NCBI GenBank assembly: GCA_905221605.1
Contig: CAJNDS010000136.1
Coordinates: 447,001-511,000 of the forward strand
Direction: 5' to 3'
Length of the DNA: 64,000 nucleotides
From: Symbiodinium natans
Lineage: Eukaryota > Sar > Dinophyceae > Suessiales > Symbiodiniaceae
The notes under the pieces were generated by a model. That model saw only the letters and a list, made by a program, of their open reading frames with translations, did not search any database and was not told the origin of the DNA. Every line of letters starts with the position of its first letter. Positions within the stretch are counted from its first letter, which is position 1. Positions 52,701-55,726 of the stretch are shown piece after piece. The translations under genes and the position numbers were made by a program.

Positions 52701-53490
52701 CACCTCATTCACCCAACTAGGAACCCCAATATTGCAACCGCCCTCATGGACTCTCCTATCCTACAAAACCTACACATCCTAGCTCAGTTGAGGGACTGCG
52801 GGGGCCTGAAAGCCCCTCGATGGCGCACGCCGCCACCAAACTCAGCGCGGAAACCCTCGACTAGGAAGTCCCGGAGGCCTCCACCTCAAGTACTCACTCC
52901 GAAAAACTCTGGTATTTACCCGAATCCCTCATCCGTATACCCCTATAAACTCAGCCCCAAACCCTAAACCCTAAACAACCCTAAACAACCCTAAACAACC
53001 CTAAACCCTAAACACTTATCTACTCAGCACCGAAGATACCGCGCGCGACTCTGGGCTTCGAAGCCGTAGTCTGTAGATCCCAGCACGTGGGGACTACAGT
53101 TCTCACATTAGTACTATCATTACTACTTCTGTGACTATTTGTATTGTTAGATATGGCGATGTTCTGGCTATATATGTATATATATATATATAGACATCAT
53201 TATACGTTCTAGTCTGTTAGCCTGCTTCCGTGTCGTATGATTCCAGAAAAGCCCTAAACCCTAAACCCTAAACCTGAACTTGGGCTAGAGTACCGTCTGA
53301 CCTTTTCCCCGTAAACGCTTGCGAAACGGGTGGGGAAAAAACCCTAAACCCTAAACCCTAAAGATTGTATACTCATCCATCATGTGTAGTTCATAAGTCG
53401 CAAAGGAGCAGAGCCCGGTCAGCAGCGACGGGCACGTCAGCTACACGTTGCCTTTTCAGGAGGCCGGGGTGTGGATCCTCCAGCGGTGTA
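30690..53490 (+). CDS. ABCA-family ABC transporter, about 20 small exons over ~23 kb (gene span)
   Basis: A membrane domain followed by one nucleotide-binding domain, the order TMD-NBD of ABCA half transporters or of one half of a full ABCA protein. These proteins use ATP hydrolysis to move lipids or related substrates across membranes. Membrane exons give EKESKMK, then [18 protein letters not shown], then [16 protein letters not shown], then [16 protein letters not shown], all in the ABC2-membrane-3 order. NBD exons give Walker A, Q-loop, signature, Walker B, H-loop and the C-terminal FGxGYHL block. Every catalytic motif I can read is intact, so this looks like a live gene. Exons are 45-120 bp and GC-rich; introns are 140 bp to 5.9 kb and consist of telomere-like repeats and palindromic elements. 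N-terminal exons before 30690 and anything after 53490 are not identified. Individual exons are listed below. Confidence 0.85.
30817..31027. mobile_element. Family A element split by a nested family F element
   Basis: The left arm (CCCCTTATATTAGTAACAGT) and right arm (GGACTGTTCGTATACGGGAG) of a family A element are separated by about 150 extra bases. These contain a family F palindrome at 30886-30975 (TAGGTAAGCTTTAACCTTTT ... AAAGGTTAACCTTTAAT). The nesting gives a relative age: A before F. Confidence 0.65.
31296..31472. mobile_element. Family C element with 16-bp terminal inverted repeats, copy 1
   Basis: TACAAGGAGGGGCCC at 31296 is mirrored by GGGCCCCTCCTTGTA at 31457. Inside, the phrase CTTATAACCTAATTTAGG(G) is repeated about four times with variation. 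The second copy at 52160-52304 shares the right end and the CTAACTGTAGTTAAGGG start. Lies in an ABCA intron. Confidence 0.8.
31690..31738 (+). CDS. ABCA exon: EKESKMK block
   Basis: Frame reads [17 protein letters not shown] up to AAG|GTGGCG. The VxEKExKxKE block is a hallmark of ABCA/ABC2-membrane-3 domains, between the second and third membrane segments. Confidence 0.75.
31980..32070. repeat. (GA)n-rich simple repeat
   Basis: GAGA/GCGA runs of about 90 bases inside the ABCA intron; spurious Arg/Glu and Ser/Leu frames on the two strands. Confidence 0.95.
32132..32260. mobile_element. 129-bp palindromic element (GTCACCATGACCAGGATGGGC)
   Basis: GACCAGGATGGGC at the left and GCCCATCCTGGTACC at the right, with outer GTCAC/GTGAC. 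The interior carries CCCTAT/TATAGGG and a short TTTAGGG piece. Confidence 0.7.
32519..32728 (+). other. Open frame of unclear status in ABCA intron
   Basis: A 69-codon + frame ([20 protein letters not shown]...) without recognisable family, rich in Arg. GC-rich, so possibly exonic, but nothing from the ABCA fold is expected here. Confidence 0.15.
32971..33045 (+). CDS. ABCA exon: third membrane segment
   Basis: After GTGACACAG|G the frame reads [20 protein letters not shown]. Joined to the previous exon this gives [18 protein letters not shown], the expected succession of the G-L-x-x-x-x-Y-W-x-S-W signature of ABCA proteins. Donor probably GCCACG|GTGTGC. Confidence 0.85.
33250..33397. mobile_element. 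Palindromic family B element with internal tandem duplication
   Basis: Left TTGCTGAAGACTCCCAGAAA, right GGGGGGTTCTTGAGCAA. The core CCCTTTTTTGCCCTTATAA is present twice (near 33286 and 33328), so this copy has an internal ~42-base duplication. Confidence 0.7.
33814..33906 (+). CDS. ABCA exon: fourth membrane region
   Basis: After CCTGAG|G the frame reads [20 protein letters not shown] then [11 protein letters not shown] and ends exactly at CTCCAG|GTTTAGGG, where the telomere-like repeat itself supplies the GT donor. The pattern F-S-x-x-x-x-F-S-x-(A/S)-x-x-A of ABCA proteins is recognisable. Confidence 0.8.
33985..34390. repeat. Tandem duplication, two ~190-bp copies
   Basis: Near 34000-34135 and 34205-34365 the same order occurs: CTTTTGAATCTT-type block, AAGGCAAGCC / AAGGCAGGCC, AAACCCGA-ATCCCAAC, GTTTAAAAA, then ATTGTCTTGATCAATCCGG. 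About 80% similar by eye. Non-coding. Confidence 0.8.
34728..34813. other. Exon-like island, strand uncertain
   Basis: On - the frame [18 protein letters not shown] is bounded by a CCCCCTTCAG acceptor and a CAT|GTAAGA donor, an excellent exon. On + the frame [16 protein letters not shown] lies between ATGCAG and ACCCAG|G and would be in ABCA order. Both cannot be ABCA. A gene on the other strand inside the intron is possible but unproven. Confidence 0.3.
35293..35522. repeat. Tandem repeat, three ~85-bp copies with CCCTTTAGGAGCATGGGAGCC
   Basis: Units of CCCTAAA variants followed by AAGCCGTAAAAC-like and GCCCTTTAGGAG-like blocks at about 35293, 35380 and 35467. It lies just upstream of the next ABCA exon. 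Confidence 0.65.
35525..35582 (+). CDS. ABCA exon: short membrane segment
   Basis: A compact exon between GCCCAG| and CGAG|GTGATG. The frame [18 protein letters not shown] is strongly hydrophobic, as expected after the FSxSxxA region. One alternative frame is stopped, and the other ([15 protein letters not shown]) is less apt. Confidence 0.6.
36062..36165 (+). CDS. ABCA exon: membrane segment and loop
   Basis: After CGGTCCAG| the frame reads [20 protein letters not shown] then [15 protein letters not shown], ending at GTCAG|GGTTTAGGG. ABCA proteins have a LLPxxAF-G---xxxE stretch here. Confidence 0.75.
36636..36670. mobile_element. Family A element, right half remnant
   Basis: AAGGACTGCAAGTACAAGGG followed by CGAACATGCCAA is a diverged right arm without its left partner. 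Confidence 0.4.
36795..36881 (+). CDS. ABCA exon: extracellular/loop region
   Basis: Between GGTAGCAG| and GTCAAG|GGTTTTGGG the frame reads [20 protein letters not shown] then ASELLGSVK. The position between the LLP segment and the last membrane helix fits; sequence conservation is low here in the family. Confidence 0.55.
37748..37835. mobile_element. Family A element, decayed right arm
   Basis: GGATGTTCCCCGTTATACTA and GCAGTCCTTAGTAGGG at the left; the right side keeps only GGTATAAGGCGGGA. Confidence 0.5.
38045..38103 (+). CDS. ABCA exon: last membrane helix before the NBD
   Basis: Between TTCCCGCCAG| and GAGCAG|GTGCGG the frame reads [19 protein letters not shown], the diagnostic L-x-x-D-x-x-L-Y-x-L-(L/V)-A-x-Y/W block at the end of the ABCA membrane domain. 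Confidence 0.9.
38385..38550 (-). repeat. CCCTAAA array, ~23 units with CCTTAAA variants
   Basis: Longest telomere-like tract in the window; leads directly into the satellite. Strand given as that carrying TTTAGGG. Confidence 0.97.
38550..39474. repeat. Composite satellite: four ~245-260 bp units made of a unique block plus a CCCTAAA array
   Basis: The block starting GCCCTTTTGCCCTCTTTTT, through GAAGCCAAACCCAAGACGCC and TAGGGTTTGCTCACCC, to CTGTACCCCGTAAGCCC occurs at 38550, 38810, 39051 and 39298. Copies are nearly identical (a few base changes, short indels in the T run) and separated by CCCTAAA arrays of changing length. High identity indicates recent amplification. Confidence 0.95.
39493..39580 (+). 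CDS. Tentative ABCA exon between membrane domain and NBD
   Basis: A GC-rich island after ATTCTCAG|. The frame [20 protein letters not shown] or an alternative [11 protein letters not shown] would follow the last membrane helix, where ABCA proteins have a P-W-Y-F-P linker. No clear match, so the call rests on position. Confidence 0.35.
39610..39717 (+). repeat. TTTAGGG array, ~15 units
   Basis: G-strand tract at the 5' side of the intron leading to the NBD exons; one TATTAGGG variant. Confidence 0.97.
39809..39899. mobile_element. Palindromic family A element
   Basis: TTGGGATGTTCCCCCTTATG, CTAACAGTGCTGATA, then AGGGCTGTTAGTATAAGGGG and GAACATCCCAA. One of the best preserved copies. Confidence 0.85.
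39990..40105. mobile_element. Family E element, copy 2
   Basis: AAAATAGGGAGCCCCAAAACA, AATAATAGGATTCCCTTCTGA and CCCCAATTTCGAAAACC match the order in copy 1 at 18314. Confidence 0.5.
40185..40261 (+). CDS. ABCA exon: entry into the NBD
   Basis: After CCACTTGCAG| the frame reads [20 protein letters not shown] then [15 protein letters not shown] corresponds to the V-x-I-x-x-L-x-K-x-Y/F start of ABCA NBDs. The exon ends at TGGC|GTTTAGGG; again the telomere-like repeat supplies the GT. Confidence 0.85.
40577..40706. mobile_element. Family F palindromic element, copy 2
   Basis: GAGTAGGTAAGCTTTAGCCTT, TTTAACCTTTTTGGGG and CCCGAAGGTTAACCTTTAG match the nested element at 30886. About 35 extra bases sit near the left arm. 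Confidence 0.65.
40751..40811 (+). CDS. ABCA exon: NBD strand before Walker A
   Basis: After ACCGCGCAG| the frame reads [20 protein letters not shown], matching the (K)-x-AVD-x-(L/M)-x-(L/F)-x-I-x-x-G/GD block that leads into Walker A. Confidence 0.85.
41011..41065 (+). CDS. ABCA exon: Walker A
   Basis: After CTGTGTAG| the frame reads [28 protein letters not shown] is the canonical ABCA Walker A that binds the ATP phosphates. The exon may extend to TTTGCG|GTTTAGGG at 41098 (adding [10 protein letters not shown]), but homologous proteins pass directly to a LTGL-type block found in the next exon. Confidence 0.95.
41281..41385. mobile_element. Palindromic family A element
   Basis: TTGGGATGTTCCCCCTTATG at the left; GAAGGACTGTTAGTATAAGG and GGGAACATCCC at the right; internal ATAGTTACGAACAG insertion. 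Confidence 0.85.
41579..41697 (+). CDS. ABCA exon: post-Walker A block and Q-loop
   Basis: After TTTGCCAG| the frame reads [20 protein letters not shown], then [20 protein letters not shown], ending [20 protein letters not shown] and VCPQ are family hallmarks; Gln in CPQ is the Q-loop residue. Confidence 0.95.
41857..41910 (+). CDS. ABCA exon: block after the Q-loop
   Basis: After GGCGCAG| the frame reads [18 protein letters not shown], matching x-N-x-L-(F/Y)-D-x-(L/F)-TV-x-(E/Q)-HL. Confidence 0.9.
41935..42033. mobile_element. Palindromic family B element
   Basis: Left TTGCTTCTGAAGACTTCTGA, core CTACCCTTGTAGGGAAGAAT, right GGGGGGTTCTTAAGCAA. Inserted about 25 bases downstream of an ABCA exon. 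Confidence 0.75.
42159..42265. mobile_element. 107-bp palindromic element (CCCAAAGGGTCCTAAGTGCCT)
   Basis: CAAAGGGTCCTAAGTGCCTA at the left mirrors AGGTACTTAGGACCCTTTGA at the right; a second inner inverted repeat (CCATAGTAATTCCTATTATAG) occupies the middle. Confidence 0.75.
42540..42630 (+). CDS. ABCA exon: helical subdomain
   Basis: The frame reads [20 protein letters not shown] then MEVLVALGS, matching L-x-F-(Y/F)-A-x-L-(K/R)-G and the following helix. The end GCCTTGGGCAGCACGGCTT is repeated with one change (GCCTTGGGAAGCACGGCTT) about 80 bases downstream, inside the intron. Confidence 0.85.
43285..43360 (+). CDS. ABCA exon: ABC signature
   Basis: The frame reads [19 protein letters not shown] then KRRLW, ending at [18 protein letters not shown] is the ABC signature that contacts ATP bound by the opposite NBD. 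Confidence 0.95.
43700..43747. repeat. Poly-C tract region
   Basis: A run of about 30 C, followed by further C-rich sequence to ~43790. Produces poly-Pro artefact frames. Confidence 0.95.
44475..45530. repeat. Dispersed ~65-80 bp repeat (GCGCAAGCTTGCTTCAC...GAAACCCATC), five copies
   Basis: Copies near 44475, 44582, 44663, 44743 and 45432 share CGCGCAAGCTTGCTTCACA-like starts and GAATCTTTTTGAAACCCATC-like ends. The first four are tandem. Confidence 0.65.
44806..45045 (+). CDS. Small hypothetical protein or exon
   Basis: ATG 44806 to TGA 45043, 79 aa. [20 protein letters not shown] then [17 protein letters not shown] suggests an N-terminal hydrophobic segment (possible signal anchor), followed by a basic tail. 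No family recognised. Confidence 0.3.
   Translation: MASILEALGERDSMLLRPRLVGLVCALLLMARSEASCSLAASPTTGTQWCLVPQKPPLVALFRRLQELDLARRGAGSRR
46590..46976 (+). CDS. Hypothetical exon
   Basis: The frame reads [39 protein letters not shown] and [20 protein letters not shown]; protein-like, helical, soluble. Ends at TAA 46974. Upstream start not identified. Unknown family. Confidence 0.35.
47751..48320. repeat. Direct repeats bracketing the eIF1A exon
   Basis: TATGAATACTACGGTCATAA at about 47755 followed by GGACAAAATGAATACTGA matches TATGAATAGGGTCATAAGG at about 48267 followed by ATAAAAGGAATACTGA; about 50 bases at roughly 75% identity. Both lie in AT-rich DNA unlike the rest of the window. Confidence 0.6.
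47944..48166 (+). CDS. Translation initiation factor eIF1A, first exon only
   Basis: ATG 47944; [18 protein letters not shown], then [40 protein letters not shown] and RVWMQVG. This is the basic N-terminal tail and the S1-like OB fold of eIF1A, which helps Met-tRNAi and the 40S subunit find the start codon. The exon ends at CAGGTCG|GTGAGC, a canonical donor, within the expected VGDI block. I found no second exon before repeats resume at 48.9 kb, so the gene is partial or its next exon is far away. Codon choice (GGA, AGA, AGG) and AT-rich flanks differ from neighbouring ABCA and Copia coding sequence. Confidence 0.9.
48940..49050. mobile_element. Family D element, copy 2
   Basis: AGGGGAATAAGATTAAGGGT then CCCTTCTAGATGTCCCTCCT, as in copy 1 at 25045; both copies are preceded by a TATATATA run. 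Confidence 0.65.
49242..49318 (+). CDS. ABCA exon: Walker B
   Basis: After CAGTGAAAG| the frame reads [20 protein letters not shown] then MDPSSR, ending [25 protein letters not shown] is Walker B with the catalytic Glu and the D-loop. TTTAGGG-type repeat starts within 15 bases downstream (GTGGTTTAGGG). Confidence 0.95.
49340..50440. other. ABCA intron, no exon recognised
   Basis: Includes GGGTTTGTAGGG-like variants, a family-like element near 49570-49675 (CTAGGGGGCCACATGAG...GGCACCATCATTTTGAGAAC), and an open frame at 49978-50199 without recognisable product. Confidence 0.4.
50548..50646 (+). CDS. ABCA exon: H-loop
   Basis: Between CCACTCCAG| and GCAGACAG| the frame reads [20 protein letters not shown] then [21 protein letters not shown] contains the H-loop His that contacts the ATP gamma-phosphate. 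Joined to the previous exon: DPSSR-RQLW, as in the family. Confidence 0.95.
50787..50868 (+). CDS. ABCA exon: post-H-loop block
   Basis: After CCTGAAAG| the frame reads [20 protein letters not shown], matching the (A)-x-(L)-x-x-G-x-(L/V)-x-(A/C)-x-G-(S/T)-x-x-x-LK block. The donor could be CAGTGG|GTTTAGGG at 50868 or an earlier site. Confidence 0.85.
51866..51945 (+). CDS. ABCA exon: FGxGYHL block
   Basis: After GTCCTATAG| the frame reads [20 protein letters not shown] then AEDL. FG-x-GY-x-L is the C-terminal landmark of ABCA NBDs. Confidence 0.9.
52160..52304. mobile_element. Family C element, copy 2
   Basis: Shares CTAACTGTAGTTAAGGG, CTTATAACCTAATTTAG and the end GGGCCCCTCCTTGTA with copy 1; the left terminal repeat is eroded (GGGAGGTCCTCATTG). 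Confidence 0.7.
52589..52648 (+). CDS. ABCA exon: C-terminal NBD extension
   Basis: After CGAATCACAG| the frame reads [19 protein letters not shown], matching the helix with a pattern x-x-V-x-x-x-x-P/T-x-A after the FGxGYHL block. Confidence 0.7.
53431..53488 (+). CDS. ABCA exon: last recognised block
   Basis: The frame reads [20 protein letters not shown], matching the (E/H)-x-x-(Y/F)-x-LP strand that follows in ABCA proteins. The 3' end and stop codon of the gene are not identified. Confidence 0.7.
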
Positions 53491-53639
53491 GGGGTTTAGG
53501 GTTTAGGGTTTAGGGTTTACGGTTTACGGTTTAGGGTTTAGGGTTTAGGGTTTTTGTCTTGGAGACAACATTCTGTGGGTGCTGTCCGACCCAGGCGAAG
53601 TGCGAAGCCTGTTGCAAAAGGGTTTAGGGTTTAGGGCGT

Positions 53640-54235
53640 GCCAAACGGGAGCGCGCTGTGGGAGCGCGCGGTAGTCTGCAGACCTACCCACCCCAAGACC
53701 GCCCACTTACAACTCTCAAGGAGTTCAGACCTTTTATTTTTTTACAAAGCATCACATGAGTCAGCACTCACGCCCTTTTTGGGGATTTCCACAAGGTGCG
53801 TGGACCAGGCGCAAAGCTGCAGCAGACGGAAACGAGGCAGGGTCCGTGAAGGGCAAAGGGACGGGCCAGGAACAGAGAAAGGCAGCGAGGCTTGGTTGGC
53901 GCGAAGGGGCTCCAGCCAGGAAGAACACACAGTGAACAGCTTGGGTTGGGCAGAGCGCCACGGAAACAGGGCTGGTGTGGCGGATAGCTTGGCTTGGCGC
54001 GAAGGGGGTAAGGTGGGGTGCCGGGCCAGGGTCAGGACCAGGCACAAAGTTGCAGCAAATGGCAGGACTTGGCGCGAAGAGAGGGAGCGCCCCGAAACAG
54101 GACACAAACTGGTGCGCGGACAGCTCTCGAACAGGCCAGAGGCCAGGGCCAGGGTCAAGGCGCAAAACTAGTTCAGGTTTTTCAAGGCCCAGAACCAGAA
54201 CCGGGCTAGGGCCAGCACAAAAACTTGTCAGGCAG
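53640..54235. repeat. Degenerate ~200-bp repeats with ACCAGGCRCAAAG and TTGGCGCGAAG blocks
   Basis: GTGGACCAGGCGCAAAGCTG (about 53798), AGGACCAGGCACAAAGTTGC (about 54035) and GGTCAAGGCGCAAAACTAG (about 54153) lie in similar surroundings. TTGGCGCGAAG follows near 53895, 53993 and 54070. Open frames on both strands are products of the periodicity. Confidence 0.65.
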
Positions 54236-54490
54236 AGGGTCAGGGCCTGGCCAGGGCTGGGGCCAGGAGGGTTCGACAGAGAGAGGAAGGCCGGGCCAGG
54301 GTCAGGGCCAGAGAGAGGACCCAGCCAGGGCCACGACCAGGGCCAGGGCCAGGGCCAGGCAGAGCGAGGGCAGGACCCAGGCAGGGCCAGGGCCAGGGCC
54401 AGGGCCAGGGCCAGGGCCAGGGCCAGGGCCAGGGCCAGGCCAGGGCCAGGGCCAGGGTCACACATTCAGGGCCAAGGGCCAGGGCCAGGC
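54236..54490. repeat. (GGGCCA)n minisatellite, part 1
   Basis: Hexanucleotide GGGCCA/CCAGGG repeat with occasional GGTCAG variants; about 13 perfect units around 54385-54460. Encodes Gly-Pro-Gly / Ala-Leu runs by chance. Confidence 0.97.
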
Positions 54491-54492
54491 CA

Positions 54493-54545
54493 GTAGAATG
54501 TAGTAGAGTGTAGTAGAGTGTAGTAGAGTGTAGTAGAGTGTAGGA
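54493..54545. repeat. 10-bp tandem repeat TAGTAGAGTG, ~5 units
   Basis: Five successive TAGTAGAGTG units between the hexamer repeat and the tRNA gene. Confidence 0.95.
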
Positions 54546-54610
54546 GAGAGAGGGAGAGGGAGAAAGCAAGAAAGAATGCCCTCGTAGCCAGCAAGCGAGA
54601 CCTAGCAGAA

Positions 54611-54683
54611 GCCTCTTTAGCTCAGTTGGCAGAGCATGCGCTCCGTAAGCGTATGGTCACGGGCTCGATCCCCGTAGGGGGCT
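54611..54683 (+). tRNA. tRNA, probable Thr (anticodon CGT)
   Basis: A complete 73-nt cloverleaf without intron. Acceptor GCCTCTT pairs with AGGGGGC (two G-T pairs), D arm GCTC...GAGC, anticodon stem TGCGC/GCGTA, T arm ACGGG/CCCGT with loop CTCGATC, discriminator T. Internal promoter boxes are good: A box TAGCTCAGTTGGCAGAGC, B box GGGCTCGATCC. The anticodon loop reads TCCGTAA, giving CGT at 34-36 but C instead of the near-universal T at position 33. The reading frame of the loop is fixed by the 5-bp stem. CCA is not encoded. Confidence 0.85.
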
Positions 54684-54699
54684 TGTGCTACGAAGCAGC

Positions 54700-54835
54700 C
54701 AGGGCCAGGGTCAGGGTTGGGCCAGGCCAGGGTTTGGGCCAGGGTTTGGGCCAGGGCCAGAGCCAGGGCCAGAGCCAGAGCTCAGGACCAGGTTCAGGGC
54801 CAGGGCCAGGGCCAGTCTGCCCCAAGGGGCGTCCC
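54700..54835. repeat. (GGGCCA)n minisatellite, part 2
   Basis: The same hexamer repeat resumes about 20 bases after the tRNA gene, so the tRNA lies inside the array. Confidence 0.95.
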
Positions 54836-55203
54836 AGGGGGCCCTCCAATGCAGGACCCACCATGTGCGCGGACAGCTTGGGGTTTACAGTGACAACTGC
54901 TGACTCGGCCTGTGCCTGCCTGGAGGGTAAGCCAGCCTGAAGGCCAGCTCGGTCGCCCGCCTGGGGCTCCCTCGCAGGGTCTCACTGAGCGCTCGACCAG
55001 CGCCCGCCTACCCAAAAGACAAGAGAGTGGGGTGGCGGGCGGATTTTTCGGGCTCAGGGTTTAGGCTCCCTAATCCCTAAACCCCTAAACCTCAAGGGCT
55101 TTAGGGGTCTCGGGTCTTGGTGCGGCAACCTGCCCTGAGCACTTGAGGACGTTGAGCTCCAGGTCTCCCAAAACCCCCCGTAGAAACAGACAAATCCTAC
55201 TAT

Positions 55204-55310
55204 TTGCTTAAGAACCCCCCCCCCAAAAAAAAAAAAAAGAATCAATAATATTCTTCCTTGTAAGGGCAACGTAGGGATTAGTGGTTTTTGGGGGGTTTTA
55301 ATTTAAGTAA
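55204..55310. mobile_element. Palindromic family B element, outermost copy
   Basis: Left TTGCTTAAGAACCCCCCCC, core ATTCTTCCTTGTAAGGGCAA, right TTTTGGGGGGTTTTAATTTA (decayed). Confidence 0.65.
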
Positions 55311-55726
55311 TTAGCAGAGTCTCATTTCAAAAGTAGGCCATGGGGGGTTTAGGGTAGAGTTCCTACCCCGCCCCCTCCCCTGTTTGGGGTTGGGGGTGTT
55401 TTAGGGGCTTGGGGCTTTGGGCCTTTTGTATGGTTTTAGGGTTTTAGGAGTTTAGTATCTCCACCACGTGCAACCATAGTCTTTTCAACGGAGCAGCCCT
55501 ATAAGCCGTAGAAGGGGGAGGTGGACTTAGAAATCCTGCGCCCCTAAACCAAACCTGAGAGAAAAAACAACGGGCCAACAGGTGTCGGGTTAAGGGTTTA
55601 TGTTGAAGAGCTTAGGCTATTAGGCTCCTGATCTCTTAGGAGATGGGAGCACAGAGCAGTGAACTCGCTATGCCACCTGTGGTGGCTCAAGGTGCACCGC
55701 GTAGCTTGCTGAGGTGAACGGAAAAC
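55311..55726 (+). promoter_or_regulatory. Upstream region of the Copia element (5' LTR/leader not delimited)
   Basis: Contains an imperfect hairpin GCTCCTGATCTC...GAGATGGGAGC near 55624-55652 and a stop codon at 55715 just before the polyprotein ATG. A 5' LTR should end in this region, but its 3' partner lies beyond the window, and I see no convincing primer-binding site, so borders cannot be set. Confidence 0.3.

Larger units (their letters stand above)
15936..55080. repeat. ~39-kb region saturated with degenerate TTTAGGG/CCCTAAA telomere-like repeats
   Basis: Runs of 2 to about 23 heptamer units occur every few hundred bases in both orientations, with many variants (TTTAGGC, TTCAGGG, TTTTGGG, CCCGAAA, CCCCAAA). 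The unit is the plant-type telomere repeat, also reported for dinoflagellates. They are not confined to one end and do not form one terminal array, so this is not a chromosome tip. Between the arrays lie short exons and palindromic elements, listed separately. The interval 43.88-48.9 kb is largely free of the repeat. Confidence 0.97.

Noticed and set aside
53761-54569. Gly-Pro-rich and Ala-Leu-rich frames of 90-234 codons
   Set aside because: Products of the GGGCCA hexamer repeat in every phase; no start context or conserved feature.
55673-55692. GGCTCAAG preceded by GCCA, resembling the dinoflagellate spliced leader, near the Copia start
   Set aside because: Only about 12 scattered matches to the 22-base leader; chance is sufficient explanation. 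No better spliced-leader relic was found in the window.
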